Shown in pieces: positions 36,781 through 46,441 of a stretch of 64,000 nt of DNA (positions are counted from its first letter, which is position 1; each line of letters opens with the position of its first letter). A program made the position numbers and the translations under genes. The notes beneath the pieces were generated by a model. That model saw only the letters and a program-made list of their open reading frames with translations, was not told the DNA's origin and made no database searches. The DNA is from Nitrospira sp. (lineage in GTDB: Bacteria > Nitrospirota > Nitrospiria > Nitrospirales > Nitrospiraceae). The stretch lies in NCBI GenBank assembly GCA_022226935.1, contig CP092081.1:1382386-1446385 (forward strand), written 5' to 3'.

Positions 36781-37857
36781 GTGAAAGCAAAAATCGCAGT
36801 CCTGGCCGGAGATGGAGTCGGCCGTGAAATTGTTCCCGAAGCGGTCAAGGTCTTAAAGACGGTGGCAGAGCGGTTCGGGCACACCTTTGAATTTCAAGCG
36901 GCAGATGTGGGTGGCCATGCCATCGATAAGGTCGGAGTTCCTCTTCCGGCAGAGACACTCGCACTCGCGAAACAAAGCGATGCGGTCTTGCTCGGAGCCG
37001 TCGGCGGACCCAAATGGGAAGGCCTGGATTACAGCATCCGTCCCGAGCGGGCCTTGCTTGGCCTGCGCGAACAGCTCGGACTCTATGCGAATTTGCGCCC
37101 GGCGAAACTCTATCCCATGCTGGCCGATGCCTCCACCTTGCGACGGGAGGTTATCGAAGGGATCGATATGCTCGTGATCCGCGAGCTGACCGGCGGCATC
37201 TATTTCGGCAAACCGAAGGGCGTGGAAAAACTGCCCGGCGGCGGAGAGCGCGGGTTTAATACGGAGGTCTATACGACGGAGGAAATTCGCCGTATTGCGG
37301 TGGTGGCGTTCGAAGCGGCCCGCAAGCGCCGGAAGAAGGTCATGTCGGTCGACAAGGCCAATGTGCTGGAGTCCTCCGAATTATGGCGGCGGGTGGTGAC
37401 AGATGTTCACAAAAACTATACCGATGTGACGTTGAGCCACATCTATGTCGACAATTGCGCCATGCAGTTGGTGCGCAATCCACGTCAATTCGATGTATTG
37501 CTGTGCAACAATATCTTCGGCGATATCTTGAGCGACGAAGCCGCGATGCTGACCGGATCGATCGGCATGCTGCCTTCCGCCAGTGTCGGCGCCAAGGTGG
37601 GCCTCTTTGAGCCGATTCATGGGAGCGCCCCGGACATCGCCGGAAAGAATATTGCCAATCCGATTGCCACCATCGCTTCGGGAGCGATGATGCTGTCCTA
37701 CGCGTTTCAGTTGGACAAGGAGGCTGCGGCCATTGAGCAGGCGATTGTGAAGACGCTTGAAATGGGATTCCGTACCAAAGACATTCATGCCGAAGGCATG
37801 CGGTTGGTCGGGACCACTGAGATGGGTGATGCGATCGTGAAGAACCTTCCCGCCTAG
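36781..37857 (+). CDS. leuB: 3-isopropylmalate dehydrogenase
   Basis: A 358-residue NAD-dependent beta-decarboxylating dehydrogenase of leucine synthesis. Landmarks are [41 protein letters not shown], the Mg/substrate helix [16 protein letters not shown], and [25 protein letters not shown] with [14 protein letters not shown]. It starts with a GTG behind GAGAG. leuC and leuD are not in the window. Confidence 0.97.
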   Translation: MKAKIAVLAGDGVGREIVPEAVKVLKTVAERFGHTFEFQAADVGGHAIDKVGVPLPAETLALAKQSDAVLLGAVGGPKWEGLDYSIRPERALLGLREQLGLYANLRPAKLYPMLADASTLRREVIEGIDMLVIRELTGGIYFGKPKGVEKLPGGGERGFNTEVYTTEEIRRIAVVAFEAARKRRKKVMSVDKANVLESSELWRRVVTDVHKNYTDVTLSHIYVDNCAMQLVRNPRQFDVLLCNNIFGDILSDEAAMLTGSIGMLPSASVGAKVGLFEPIHGSAPDIAGKNIANPIATIASGAMMLSYAFQLDKEAAAIEQAIVKTLEMGFRTKDIHAEGMRLVGTTEMGDAIVKNLPA

Positions 37858-37860
37858 GCC

Positions 37861-39075
37861 ATGACGATCAGCGCCACACCATCCGCAATCATTGCAACCT
37901 TGGCAGGGAACGGCGAGCCCGGCTATGCCGGTGACGGCGGGCCTGCCGGAGTCGCCTCGTTGAATGAACCGAAAGGTCTCTGCATCGACCGCGAAGGCAA
38001 TGTGTATATCGCGGACTCTGAGAATCACGTCGTGCGCCGGGTCGATCGGAAAACAGGCATGATCACCACGGTCGCTGGAATGGGTCCTGGAGGAACGACG
38101 GGAGCCATGATGGCGCCGGAATCTGTCGCGATGGCACCGCAAGAAGACGAGGACCCTTTTGCCGACACCTCGGCAGACAGCACGAAGGCATACACGCAGG
38201 TCACGGACCTGAGCGGCACCGTCCGGTATGTCACCGGGGGACGTCTGACCATTGAGCAGGAATCAGGAGACGGCGGCCCGGCCCGCCGTGCGCGGCTGAA
38301 TTTTCCGAGTGCCGTGGCCGTGGATCGTGCGGGGAACCTCTACATTGCGGACACGATGAATCATCGCGTCCGGAAGGTCGATTCAAATACGGGAATCATC
38401 ACGCATGTCGCCGGCACAGGTCAGGCGCGGTATTCCGGCGACGGCGGGCCGGCGGTCCAGGCGGCAATCAACGAACCGACCGGCCTGGCCGTCACTGATG
38501 AGGCGTTGTACATTGCCGATCAGAGCAATAATCGCGTTCGCCGGGTGGACTTCGCGACCGGGATCATCACCACGGCAGCGGGCGATGGATCGGCGGCGTA
38601 CAGCGGCGATCAGGTGCCGGCTGTGCAGACGAGTTTAGCAGGGCCGAGCGGCCTGGCGGTCGGCGATGATGGGCTGTTGTATGTGGCGGATACCTTCAAC
38701 AGCCGGATACGGTCGGTCGATCCGGCGACGGGTCAGATTGCCACGGTGGTAGGGGATGGCGGCGCCTACCGTTATCAGGGGCCTGACGAGCCCGCTTCAC
38801 CCAGTCTTTCGCGTCCGGCCGGCATCGCCGTGGGCAATGATGGCAACGTGTATATCACGGATTCAGACAGTCATTTGATTCGGGTATGGAACGGGCGCAC
38901 GAAGACCATTACGCGCTTGTCCGGAACCGGTGTCGCACAGTTCGGGGGCGACGGCGGCGACGCGTTGGCAGGTAGTTTGAGTTATCCATTCGGTGTAGCA
39001 GTCGATGTGGCCGGAACCGTGTATGTGGCGGATACGTTCAATCACCGCATCAGGGTTCTCACGGCGACTGCGTAA
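37861..39075 (+). CDS. NHL-repeat beta-propeller protein
   Basis: A 404-residue protein made of about six NHL repeats, each of the form GLAV-x-GNVYIADS-x-NHVVRRVD followed by an IxTVAGxG segment with GDGGPA. No signal peptide or membrane segment is visible. About 25 extra residues interrupt the first and second blades (near residues 85-115, Asp/Thr-rich). Propellers of this type mediate binding, not catalysis. It starts 3 nt after the leuB stop and ends 10 nt before asd, so it sits inside a biosynthetic transcript without an obvious reason. Confidence 0.88.
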   Translation: MTISATPSAIIATLAGNGEPGYAGDGGPAGVASLNEPKGLCIDREGNVYIADSENHVVRRVDRKTGMITTVAGMGPGGTTGAMMAPESVAMAPQEDEDPFADTSADSTKAYTQVTDLSGTVRYVTGGRLTIEQESGDGGPARRARLNFPSAVAVDRAGNLYIADTMNHRVRKVDSNTGIITHVAGTGQARYSGDGGPAVQAAINEPTGLAVTDEALYIADQSNNRVRRVDFATGIITTAAGDGSAAYSGDQVPAVQTSLAGPSGLAVGDDGLLYVADTFNSRIRSVDPATGQIATVVGDGGAYRYQGPDEPASPSLSRPAGIAVGNDGNVYITDSDSHLIRVWNGRTKTITRLSGTGVAQFGGDGGDALAGSLSYPFGVAVDVAGTVYVADTFNHRIRVLTATA

Positions 39076-39085
39076 GGACAGTATC

Positions 39086-40105
39086 ATGTTGAAGAAGAAG
39101 CAGGCCTATACGGTAGCGGTGCTCGGGGCGACCGGAGCAGTCGGGAAAGAAAGTCTCGAGATTCTGGAAGAACGCAATTTTCCGATTGAGACGCTGCGGC
39201 TGTTTTCGTCAAAGCGTTCGGCCGGTGAAATACTCTCCTGTCAGGGCAAAGAATACAAAGTGGAGGAACTGACGGAAGCCTCTTCCTTTGCCGGAGTGGA
39301 CATTGCCTTTATCTCCGCCACCGACGCTATCAGCCGGGACTATGGCGCGCGATTGGGCGCGGCGGGCATCGTGGTTATCGATGACAGTGCCGTGTTTCGG
39401 ATGGATCCGAATGTCCCGCTCGTCGTGCCGGAGGTGAACGCTGCGGCGCTGCAGTCTATGAAGCGCGGCATCGTGGCCATTCCCAACTGCACGACGACGC
39501 CGTTAGTGATGGCGCTCAAGCCGTTGCGCGATGTTGCGGGGATTAAACGCGTCGTCGTGACCACCTTTCAGTCGGTGTCCGGCACCGGATCGGCTGCGAT
39601 GGATGAATTAGTGGACCAGACCAAGGCGCTGATTTCTTTCCAGGATGTGAAAGTGCAGGTCTACCCCTATCAAATCGCCTTCAACCTTCTGCCGCAGGTC
39701 GGGTCGTTCGGAGATGGCGGGGATTGTTCGGAAGAGGTCAAGATCGTGCAGGAGACGCGCAAGATTTTGGACATGCCTACACTCCGGGTCACGGCCACCA
39801 CTGTGCGGGTTCCCGTGCTACGCTGCCATTCCGAAGCGATCAACGTGGAACTGGAGCGGCCGTTGAAGGCCAATGATGCGCGGGCGGCCATCGCAGAGAT
39901 GCCAGGGGTGATTGTCTACGACGATCCGGTGAAGAAGCTCTATCCGATGCCGTTCGATGTATCCGGCAAAGACGAGGTGTATGTCGGACGGGTGCGCGTG
40001 GACGAGTCAATCACGAATGGATTGAATCTGTGGGTCGTCAGCGACAATCTCCGGAAGGGCGCTGCGCTGAATGCCGTTCAAATTGCCGAATGTTTGATAC
40101 AATGA
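39086..40105 (+). CDS. asd: aspartate-semialdehyde dehydrogenase
   Basis: A 339-residue enzyme reducing aspartyl phosphate to the semialdehyde used for lysine, threonine and methionine. The nucleotide site is VAVLGATGAVGKESLEILEER, the catalytic Cys is in VAIPNCTTTPLVMAL, and the conserved SVSGTGSAAMDEL follows. The start at 39086 gives the standard N-terminus; the frame extending back to 39005 overlaps the NHL gene. Length is typical. Confidence 0.97.
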   Translation: MLKKKQAYTVAVLGATGAVGKESLEILEERNFPIETLRLFSSKRSAGEILSCQGKEYKVEELTEASSFAGVDIAFISATDAISRDYGARLGAAGIVVIDDSAVFRMDPNVPLVVPEVNAAALQSMKRGIVAIPNCTTTPLVMALKPLRDVAGIKRVVVTTFQSVSGTGSAAMDELVDQTKALISFQDVKVQVYPYQIAFNLLPQVGSFGDGGDCSEEVKIVQETRKILDMPTLRVTATTVRVPVLRCHSEAINVELERPLKANDARAAIAEMPGVIVYDDPVKKLYPMPFDVSGKDEVYVGRVRVDESITNGLNLWVVSDNLRKGAALNAVQIAECLIQ

Positions 40106-40108
40106 TCT

Positions 40109-40363
40109 ATGGGTGCTTGGAACGGGATCGGTCGGCTGTTCATCGTCGCTGGGTTGGCTCTGGCCGGCGTCGGAGTTTTCCTGACGTTGCTTGAGAAATG
40201 GTCCGGTGCCGGCGCGGCGTTCGGATGGATCGGCCGGTTACCAGGCGACCTGTCGATTACGCGAGAGCGTTTCAGTCTCTATGTCCCGATTACAACCAGT
40301 CTTGTGCTCAGCATTCTGTTGAGCGTCGTGTTGTATATCCTTTCATGGATCTTTCGCCGCTGA
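40109..40363 (+). CDS. DUF2905 membrane protein
   Basis: An 84-residue protein with two transmembrane helices (LFIVAGLALAGVGVFLTLL and TTSLVLSILLSVVLYILSWIF) enclosing a conserved WIGRLPGDLSITRERFSLYVP loop typical of the DUF2905 family. Function unknown. It overlaps the SpoIID-like gene by 19 nt, suggesting coupled expression, and follows asd by 3 nt. Confidence 0.9.
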   Translation: MGAWNGIGRLFIVAGLALAGVGVFLTLLEKWSGAGAAFGWIGRLPGDLSITRERFSLYVPITTSLVLSILLSVVLYILSWIFRR

Positions 40364-41553
40364 TTCCACATCGCGCCTTCAGTTTTGTCGCAGCGGGAGT
40401 CATGGCGCTCGCTGGTATCGTCTTCGCACAGACAGCCTCTGCTGAATCCATTCGTGTCTTACTCGTACAGGAAGCACCGTTCGTAGACGTGCGCTCGGAT
40501 GGCCCGCTGGCTCTTGTGATGGAGACGGGCGACACGAAAACTCTGCATGGCCCCATCCATCTCACGGCGCGAGCGGACGGCTTACATGTGGATGGCCGAC
40601 GTGTTATGGGCGGACAGGTGCTCATCCGCTCCTTGCGGCACAATCTGACGCTGGTTGTGGGAAAAGACGGAGGAGCCGCAGCCGCTCCGCTTCCACTCAG
40701 CGGAACCGTGCGGGTGTCGCGCAAAGGGCATGCGGTCGCTGTGGTGAATCAAGTGGATTTGGAGGAATATGTGAAGGGTGTGGTGCCATCCGAAGTCAGT
40801 TCGGCCTGGCACCCGGAAATGCTGAAAGTGCAGGCGGTTGCAGCGCGGACGTATGCCTTGTACAACAAGATGCTGAGCGCCGCGCGAGACTATGATGTTA
40901 TGGCCACGATTCAGGATCAGGTCTATCGAGGACGTACCGGGGTCGATCATCGAGTTGAAGATGCCGTCGAATCGACCCGAGGGATTGTCGTCACCCATCA
41001 GCAGGCGCCGATCTATGCCGCCTTCTCCTCCACCGCGGCGGGACCGACGGAAGATGCGGTGAATGTGTGGGCCAATAAAGACCTCCCATACCTCAAGGGT
41101 GTCGAATGTCCCTTTGATCTGGAGTCGCCGTATTATCAGTGGAAGGCCAGCGTAAAAATTGAACAGCTCGAGAAGAATCTGCGCCACCAGGGATTCGCCG
41201 TCGGAACCATCGCGACGATCACGCCGATCGCCTTCAGTCGTGCGGGAAGAGTCGCGCGCTTGCGGATTTTGCATTCTGGCGGAGAGACGCTGTTGCGGGG
41301 CGAAGACCTTCGCAAGGCGGCGGGGTATACCGTCATCCCCAGTACGCAATTCGAAGTGGAATCAATCGGCGCCGAGGTGGTGTTCGCCGGGTACGGCGCA
41401 GGCCATGCGGTGGGACTGTGCCAATGGGGCGCAAAAGAATTGGCTGAACTCGGGTATTCGTACAACAGTATCCTGCAGTATTACTATCCTGGAACCGAAT
41501 TACGTAACTCGGCCGTCTCGCAGTTGATGATGCCGGTCATTCCAACCCCCTGA
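40345..41553 (+). CDS. SpoIID/LytB-domain protein (peptidoglycan-active)
   Basis: A 402-residue exported protein. A signal peptide (FVAAGVMALAGIVFAQTASA) is followed by an SPOR-free N-terminal region and the SpoIID/LytB domain: VNQVDLEEYVKGVVPSEV, EMLKVQAVAARTYALYNK, and the C-terminal GAGHAVGLCQWGAKELAELGYSYNSILQYYYPG in essence. SpoIID proteins are lytic transglycosylases acting on denuded glycans. Many non-spore-forming bacteria carry them, and here a role in wall turnover is inferred. The start overlaps DUF2905, and its stop overlaps queA (TGATG). Confidence 0.88.
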   Translation: MDLSPLIPHRAFSFVAAGVMALAGIVFAQTASAESIRVLLVQEAPFVDVRSDGPLALVMETGDTKTLHGPIHLTARADGLHVDGRRVMGGQVLIRSLRHNLTLVVGKDGGAAAAPLPLSGTVRVSRKGHAVAVVNQVDLEEYVKGVVPSEVSSAWHPEMLKVQAVAARTYALYNKMLSAARDYDVMATIQDQVYRGRTGVDHRVEDAVESTRGIVVTHQQAPIYAAFSSTAAGPTEDAVNVWANKDLPYLKGVECPFDLESPYYQWKASVKIEQLEKNLRHQGFAVGTIATITPIAFSRAGRVARLRILHSGGETLLRGEDLRKAAGYTVIPSTQFEVESIGAEVVFAGYGAGHAVGLCQWGAKELAELGYSYNSILQYYYPGTELRNSAVSQLMMPVIPTP

Positions 41554-42593
41554 TGTTGCTCAGCGAGTTTGATTTCCCATTCGATCCGGCGCTGGTGGCC
41601 GACCATCCGGTGATGCCCCGTCATGAGGCGCGTCTGCTGGTCATGGATCGCAGCAGTCACGCACGGATGCACCGCCGCGTGGCGGATCTTCCATCCCTGC
41701 TCCAGCCGGGGGATCTCATTGTGGTGAACAATACCAAGGTGATGCCGGCGCGAGTTCCGGCCCAGACGCGCTCGACGGGAAAGCTGCTCGACTTGCTGTT
41801 TGTCCAGGATCTGGGGCAAGGCCTATGGGAGGTATTGATCAAAGGACGGTTCAAGCCGGGAGCGTTGATTGATTTTCCAGGCGGCGGGTGCGGTGAAATC
41901 GTGGAGCGGAGTCAAGCCAGAACGACCGTGAGGGTGACTGGTGTGACGAGCGTGTACGATCTCATGCACGATACGGGTACGATGCCGCTCCCGCCCTATA
42001 TCAAACGCGAGCCCTCGCAGGACGACCAGCACTGGTATCAAACCATGTTCGCTCAACAGGCGGGCGCCATTGCGGCCCCGACTGCGGGTCTTCATTTTAC
42101 GCCCGAATTAGTGGAGACCTTGACCGCCAAAGGCATTGAGTTGGCGGAGGTGACGTTGCACGTGGGCCCCGGCACGTTTCGCAGCGTGAAGACAGACCGG
42201 ATTGAAGAGCACCGGATGCTGGCCGAGCAGGTGGAGGTGACTGTTCGCACGGTCGAGCAGATTCGCCAGGCACAACAGCGAGGCAATCGGGTGGTGGCGG
42301 TCGGGACGACGGTGGTGCGCGCACTGGAGACCGCAGGACGCGGTGGTCGTGGCATCCAGCCGTTCCAGGGGCCGGCTGAGTTATTCATCACACCAGGGTT
42401 TGAATTTCAGGTCATCGACGCGCTGGTGACCAATTTTCACCTGCCGCGAACGACGCTGCTCATGCTGGTCTCTGCATTTGTGGGATTGGAGCCCCTTCGG
42501 GCTGCCTATGAGGAAGCGGTGGCGAAGCGGTACCGGTTCTACAGTTACGGGGATGCGATGCTGATTGCGAGGGGAGTGCCTGCCGCTACATAA
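41553..42593 (+). CDS. queA: S-adenosylmethionine:tRNA ribosyltransferase-isomerase
   Basis: A 346-residue QueA. It transfers the ribosyl part of SAM to 7-aminomethyl-7-deazaguanine in tRNA, making epoxyqueuosine. Landmarks are LIVVNNTKVMPARV, PPYIKREPSQDDQHWYQT and AAPTAGLHFTPELVETL, with HVGPGTFRSVKT and NFHLPRTTLLMLVSAFVG. The start overlaps the preceding stop by one base. The 3' end overlaps the convergent PpiD-like gene by 8 nt. Confidence 0.96.
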   Translation: MLLSEFDFPFDPALVADHPVMPRHEARLLVMDRSSHARMHRRVADLPSLLQPGDLIVVNNTKVMPARVPAQTRSTGKLLDLLFVQDLGQGLWEVLIKGRFKPGALIDFPGGGCGEIVERSQARTTVRVTGVTSVYDLMHDTGTMPLPPYIKREPSQDDQHWYQTMFAQQAGAIAAPTAGLHFTPELVETLTAKGIELAEVTLHVGPGTFRSVKTDRIEEHRMLAEQVEVTVRTVEQIRQAQQRGNRVVAVGTTVVRALETAGRGGRGIQPFQGPAELFITPGFEFQVIDALVTNFHLPRTTLLMLVSAFVGLEPLRAAYEEAVAKRYRFYSYGDAMLIARGVPAAT

Positions 42594-43284
42594 GTTCTTT
42601 GTGGATCTTCACGGGAACTTTGCTCTTCATCGATTCCGAATAGGCCATCAGTGCCCGTTGCTGTTTTTGGAACAGCAGATTCTGGAAAATCCGTTCCTTC
42701 GCGATGGTGGCCTTCGCCGGATCAGATTCACCCTCGCGTGAGACGAGTGTCTGTGCCTCTGCATACTCAGCAGGCGTCAAGGCGACGGCATCCATGATGA
42801 CAAGGCGGGCCTTATTGGTGAGAAGGTCCTTGGCCTCCATGGCTTCGAACGAGGCGGGGGTCAAGCGATTCGCCGCCAGCAGCCGTCGATAGGACTCGGG
42901 ATCGAAGCTGCCGTTCTTCTGAAACTCCGTGCGCTGCATGATGGCTTTCCGCAAATCTTCGTCGGAGACCGAGAGTCCCATTTCTTTGGCGACATGCAGC
43001 CACATGCGGTTATCGATCAGTTGCTCCAGCACGAACTGCTTGAGGAATTCATCCTTGATGTCGTTCTGCCCTTTGTCTTTGTAGAAGCGATACGTATTTT
43101 CATAAGCGCGACGATATTCATCCAGCGGCACGACCTGATCCCCGACCGACGCCACGACATTGCCGCTCTGGTCGCCGAATCCCCACCAGCCCATCGTAAT
43201 GACGAACGCCAGGGCAAGCGTGCCCATGATGGATTTGAGGAACCACGGGTAATCGTGTGCAGCTTCGCGTAATAATTTGATCAT
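42586..43284 (-). CDS. PpiD/SurA-N-like membrane-anchored chaperone without parvulin domain
   Basis: A 232-residue protein with one N-terminal transmembrane helix (SIMGTLALAFVITMGWWGF) and a SurA-type N-terminal chaperone fold: VASVGDQVVPLDEYRRAYENTYR, FVLEQLIDNRMWLHVAKEMGLSVSDEDLRKAI. PpiD proteins normally continue into a parvulin domain, but this one ends after about 230 residues, without the His-containing parvulin core. It probably works as a periplasmic holdase at the inner membrane. It is convergent with queA and divergent from the RDD gene. Confidence 0.8.
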   Translation of the reverse strand: MIKLLREAAHDYPWFLKSIMGTLALAFVITMGWWGFGDQSGNVVASVGDQVVPLDEYRRAYENTYRFYKDKGQNDIKDEFLKQFVLEQLIDNRMWLHVAKEMGLSVSDEDLRKAIMQRTEFQKNGSFDPESYRRLLAANRLTPASFEAMEAKDLLTNKARLVIMDAVALTPAEYAEAQTLVSREGESDPAKATIAKERIFQNLLFQKQQRALMAYSESMKSKVPVKIHKELM

Positions 43285-43393
43285 CGAATGCGCCTCTTCT
43301 CGGCAGGGTTTCGCGGATTCTACTCAGGCGACGATAACAAAGGCAAGGGGAAGAAGTGCGCGGAGAGCGGGTGCGAGAAGATTGCGACTTTGT

Positions 43394-43422
43394 TTGTGCA
43401 GGTCAAAGAGATTTGCTATAGT
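43394..43422 (+). promoter_or_regulatory. promoter of the RDD-mre operon
   Basis: TTGTGC (43394-43399), a 17-bp spacer and TATAGT (43417-43422). It lies inside an open frame that extends left to 43288, arguing for the downstream GTG start of the RDD gene. Confidence 0.65.
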
Positions 43423-43446
43423 GTCGAAGAATTGGGGAGATTTCCG

Positions 43447-43905
43447 GTGGCGGAGGAGGCAATCGGGCGCGGCCCGGTCGAACTGGGCGTCTATCCCAAG
43501 GCCCAGGTGCTGAATCGCTTCATCGCGAAAATGATCGACCTCCTGATCGTGGCGGCGGTGAGCAAACTGGTCCCTCCTATCGGTGTCCTGGCCGGACTTG
43601 CCTATATCCTGTTGGCCGACGGGTTTGGTGGTGGTCGCAGTGTCGGAAAGCGGTTGATCGGACTCCAAACCATCGTCCCACGCACGCGGGACCCGGCGGG
43701 ATTCCGGGAGTCGATCATTCGCAATCTGCCTTGCGGTCTTGCTCAGTTGGCGTTTGAGATACCCTATGTGGGTTGGATCGGGTGGGGCGCGGTCCTGTCG
43801 CTGGAAGGATTGTTGGTCATCGGAAATGAGCAAGGCCGTCGGTTGGGTGACGAAATTGCCAAGACGCAGGTGCTGGAGAGCGGACAGCTGGATGTATCGG
43901 ACTGA
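43447..43905 (+). CDS. RDD-family membrane protein
   Basis: A 152-residue inner-membrane protein of the RDD family. The core includes NRFIAKMIDLLIVAAVSKLV (R and D of the family), a helical hairpin with LAGLAYILLADG, and GGRSVGKRLIGLQTI. Function is unknown for most members, though transport roles are reported. The start is a GTG behind GGGGAG; an in-frame ATG at 43288 would place the promoter inside the gene. It is 48 nt upstream of mreB. Confidence 0.82.
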   Translation: MAEEAIGRGPVELGVYPKAQVLNRFIAKMIDLLIVAAVSKLVPPIGVLAGLAYILLADGFGGGRSVGKRLIGLQTIVPRTRDPAGFRESIIRNLPCGLAQLAFEIPYVGWIGWGAVLSLEGLLVIGNEQGRRLGDEIAKTQVLESGQLDVSD

Positions 43906-43923
43906 ATGCCTCGATGCTGCTGA

Positions 43924-45003
<1,080 letters not shown>

Positions 45004-45015
45004 CCTCCATCCCGA

Positions 45016-45903
45016 GTGTGGATGGCTATATCGCGCTCAACATACGGCACCCGGCGTCTCGCCATTGTCTTGTTCGCCTGCCTGCTCGTCGCCCTCTTTC
45101 TTCTTCCTAGCCAAAGCCAGAGGTTGCTGCAGTACGTCGGTGGACCGCTCGGTCAAGTCCTCAGTCTGCCACTCGCCGCATTTTCCTCCGTGGATCATGG
45201 TATTACCGACATGTGGAACGGCTATGTCGCCTTGCAGAGTGTGCATGAGGAAAATCGCCAGCTTCATCGTGACATCGAATTCCTCAAAGGGCAGAATAAT
45301 CAGTTGCGCGAATCGATGACAGCCGTGCAGCGGTATGAGGCCTTGCTGAGTTTTAAGCAGCAATCACCATCGCAGACTCTGGCGGCGCAAGTCATCGGGC
45401 GGGATGCCACGAACTGGTATCGCGGAATGATCCTCAATAAAGGCGAGAGTGACGGGGTGCGAACTGAAATGGGGGTAGTCACCCCTGCCGGTGTTGTCGG
45501 CCGGGTGGTGAAAACCAATTCGACGTCGTCGGTGGTCTTATTGGTCACGGACCCGAACAATGCGATTGCCGGCGTGGTGCAGCGGACGCGGGATGAGGGC
45601 ATTGTCGAGGGAACCAGTCACGGGCGCGCGCGACTCAAGTACATTCCTCTGTTGTCGAGAGTTCAGGCCGGTGATCGCGTGGTCACCTCGGGCCTGACCG
45701 GAGCGTTCCCTCGGGGGTTGGCCATCGGAAGCCTGATCCAGGTCGAAAAATCGGAAGGGGATCTGTTCCAATCCGCGGAGATCGAGCCGGAGGTGGATCT
45801 CTCCAAGCTGGACGAAGTGCTTATCATCACCGCTCCCTACGAGGATGCTGAGGCCGCGCAGAAACTGCTTCAGGCTATTCATGGAGACAGAAAAAAGCCA
45901 TGA
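45016..45903 (+). CDS. mreC: rod shape-determining protein MreC
   Basis: A 295-residue periplasmic scaffold protein anchored by one helix (RRLAIVLFACLLVALFLL). A coiled coil (about residues 70-105, HEENRQLHRDIEFLKGQNNQL) is followed by the beta-barrel core with QVIGRDATNWYRGMILNKGESDGV and GVVTPAGVVGRVV. The start is a GTG at 45016 or an ATG two codons on; upstream sequence is within the end of mreB. It overlaps mreD by 4 nt. Confidence 0.95.
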   Translation: MWMAISRSTYGTRRLAIVLFACLLVALFLLPSQSQRLLQYVGGPLGQVLSLPLAAFSSVDHGITDMWNGYVALQSVHEENRQLHRDIEFLKGQNNQLRESMTAVQRYEALLSFKQQSPSQTLAAQVIGRDATNWYRGMILNKGESDGVRTEMGVVTPAGVVGRVVKTNSTSSVVLLVTDPNNAIAGVVQRTRDEGIVEGTSHGRARLKYIPLLSRVQAGDRVVTSGLTGAFPRGLAIGSLIQVEKSEGDLFQSAEIEPEVDLSKLDEVLIITAPYEDAEAAQKLLQAIHGDRKKP

Positions 45904-46400
45904 AGTTCCTGTTGTACCTGCTGTTGGCGTTGGTGGTGGTCCCCCTGCAAACGACGATGCTGCATTACGTCAGCGTATTTGGTGTGCGTCCCGACCTCGG
46001 CCTGATCGCGGCCTGTCTTGTTGGATTTCTCGGCGGGGAGCTTGATGGGTTAATTCTCGGCCTCATTCTCGGCTGTTTTCAAGATATGCTGTCTGCGGGA
46101 GATTTGTGGATCAATGTCGTGACGAAGGGGGGGAGCGGGTTTCTCGCTGGCCTGGCGGGGCGCCATATGGCGCATATTACTCCCTCCGTTATGACAGCCG
46201 GCCTCGCGATCATTTCCTGTCTCTCGAGCGCCGTCTTTCTCTATTCCATGAATCCGGCAGGTCTGGATGAGGTGTGGCTGGGGGTGCGGTCGACCGTGCT
46301 AGTGCAGGCTGGGCTCGATGCGGCCGTCGGCGCGGGACTGTATCTCTTGTTCCGTCAACGTTGGTCTGATGATCGTATGGTTACGGAGGGGGCCCTCTAA
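45900..46400 (+). CDS. mreD: rod shape-determining protein MreD
   Basis: A 166-residue integral membrane protein with about five hydrophobic segments (KFLLYLLLALVVVPLQTTML first; the VRPDLGLIAACLVGFLGGELDGLILGLILGC stretch is typical). It links MreC to the elongasome. It overlaps mreC by ATGA and precedes mrdA by 41 nt. Confidence 0.92.
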   Translation: MKFLLYLLLALVVVPLQTTMLHYVSVFGVRPDLGLIAACLVGFLGGELDGLILGLILGCFQDMLSAGDLWINVVTKGGSGFLAGLAGRHMAHITPSVMTAGLAIISCLSSAVFLYSMNPAGLDEVWLGVRSTVLVQAGLDAAVGAGLYLLFRQRWSDDRMVTEGAL

Positions 46401-46441
46401 AAGAGGCACGGTCTCCGAGAAGAGACTGGTGCAGGTCAGCG

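Noticed and set aside
43288-43446. 53-codon extension of the RDD protein
   Set aside because: A good promoter lies within it and the extension is not hydrophobic or conserved; the GTG at 43447 has a better ribosome site.
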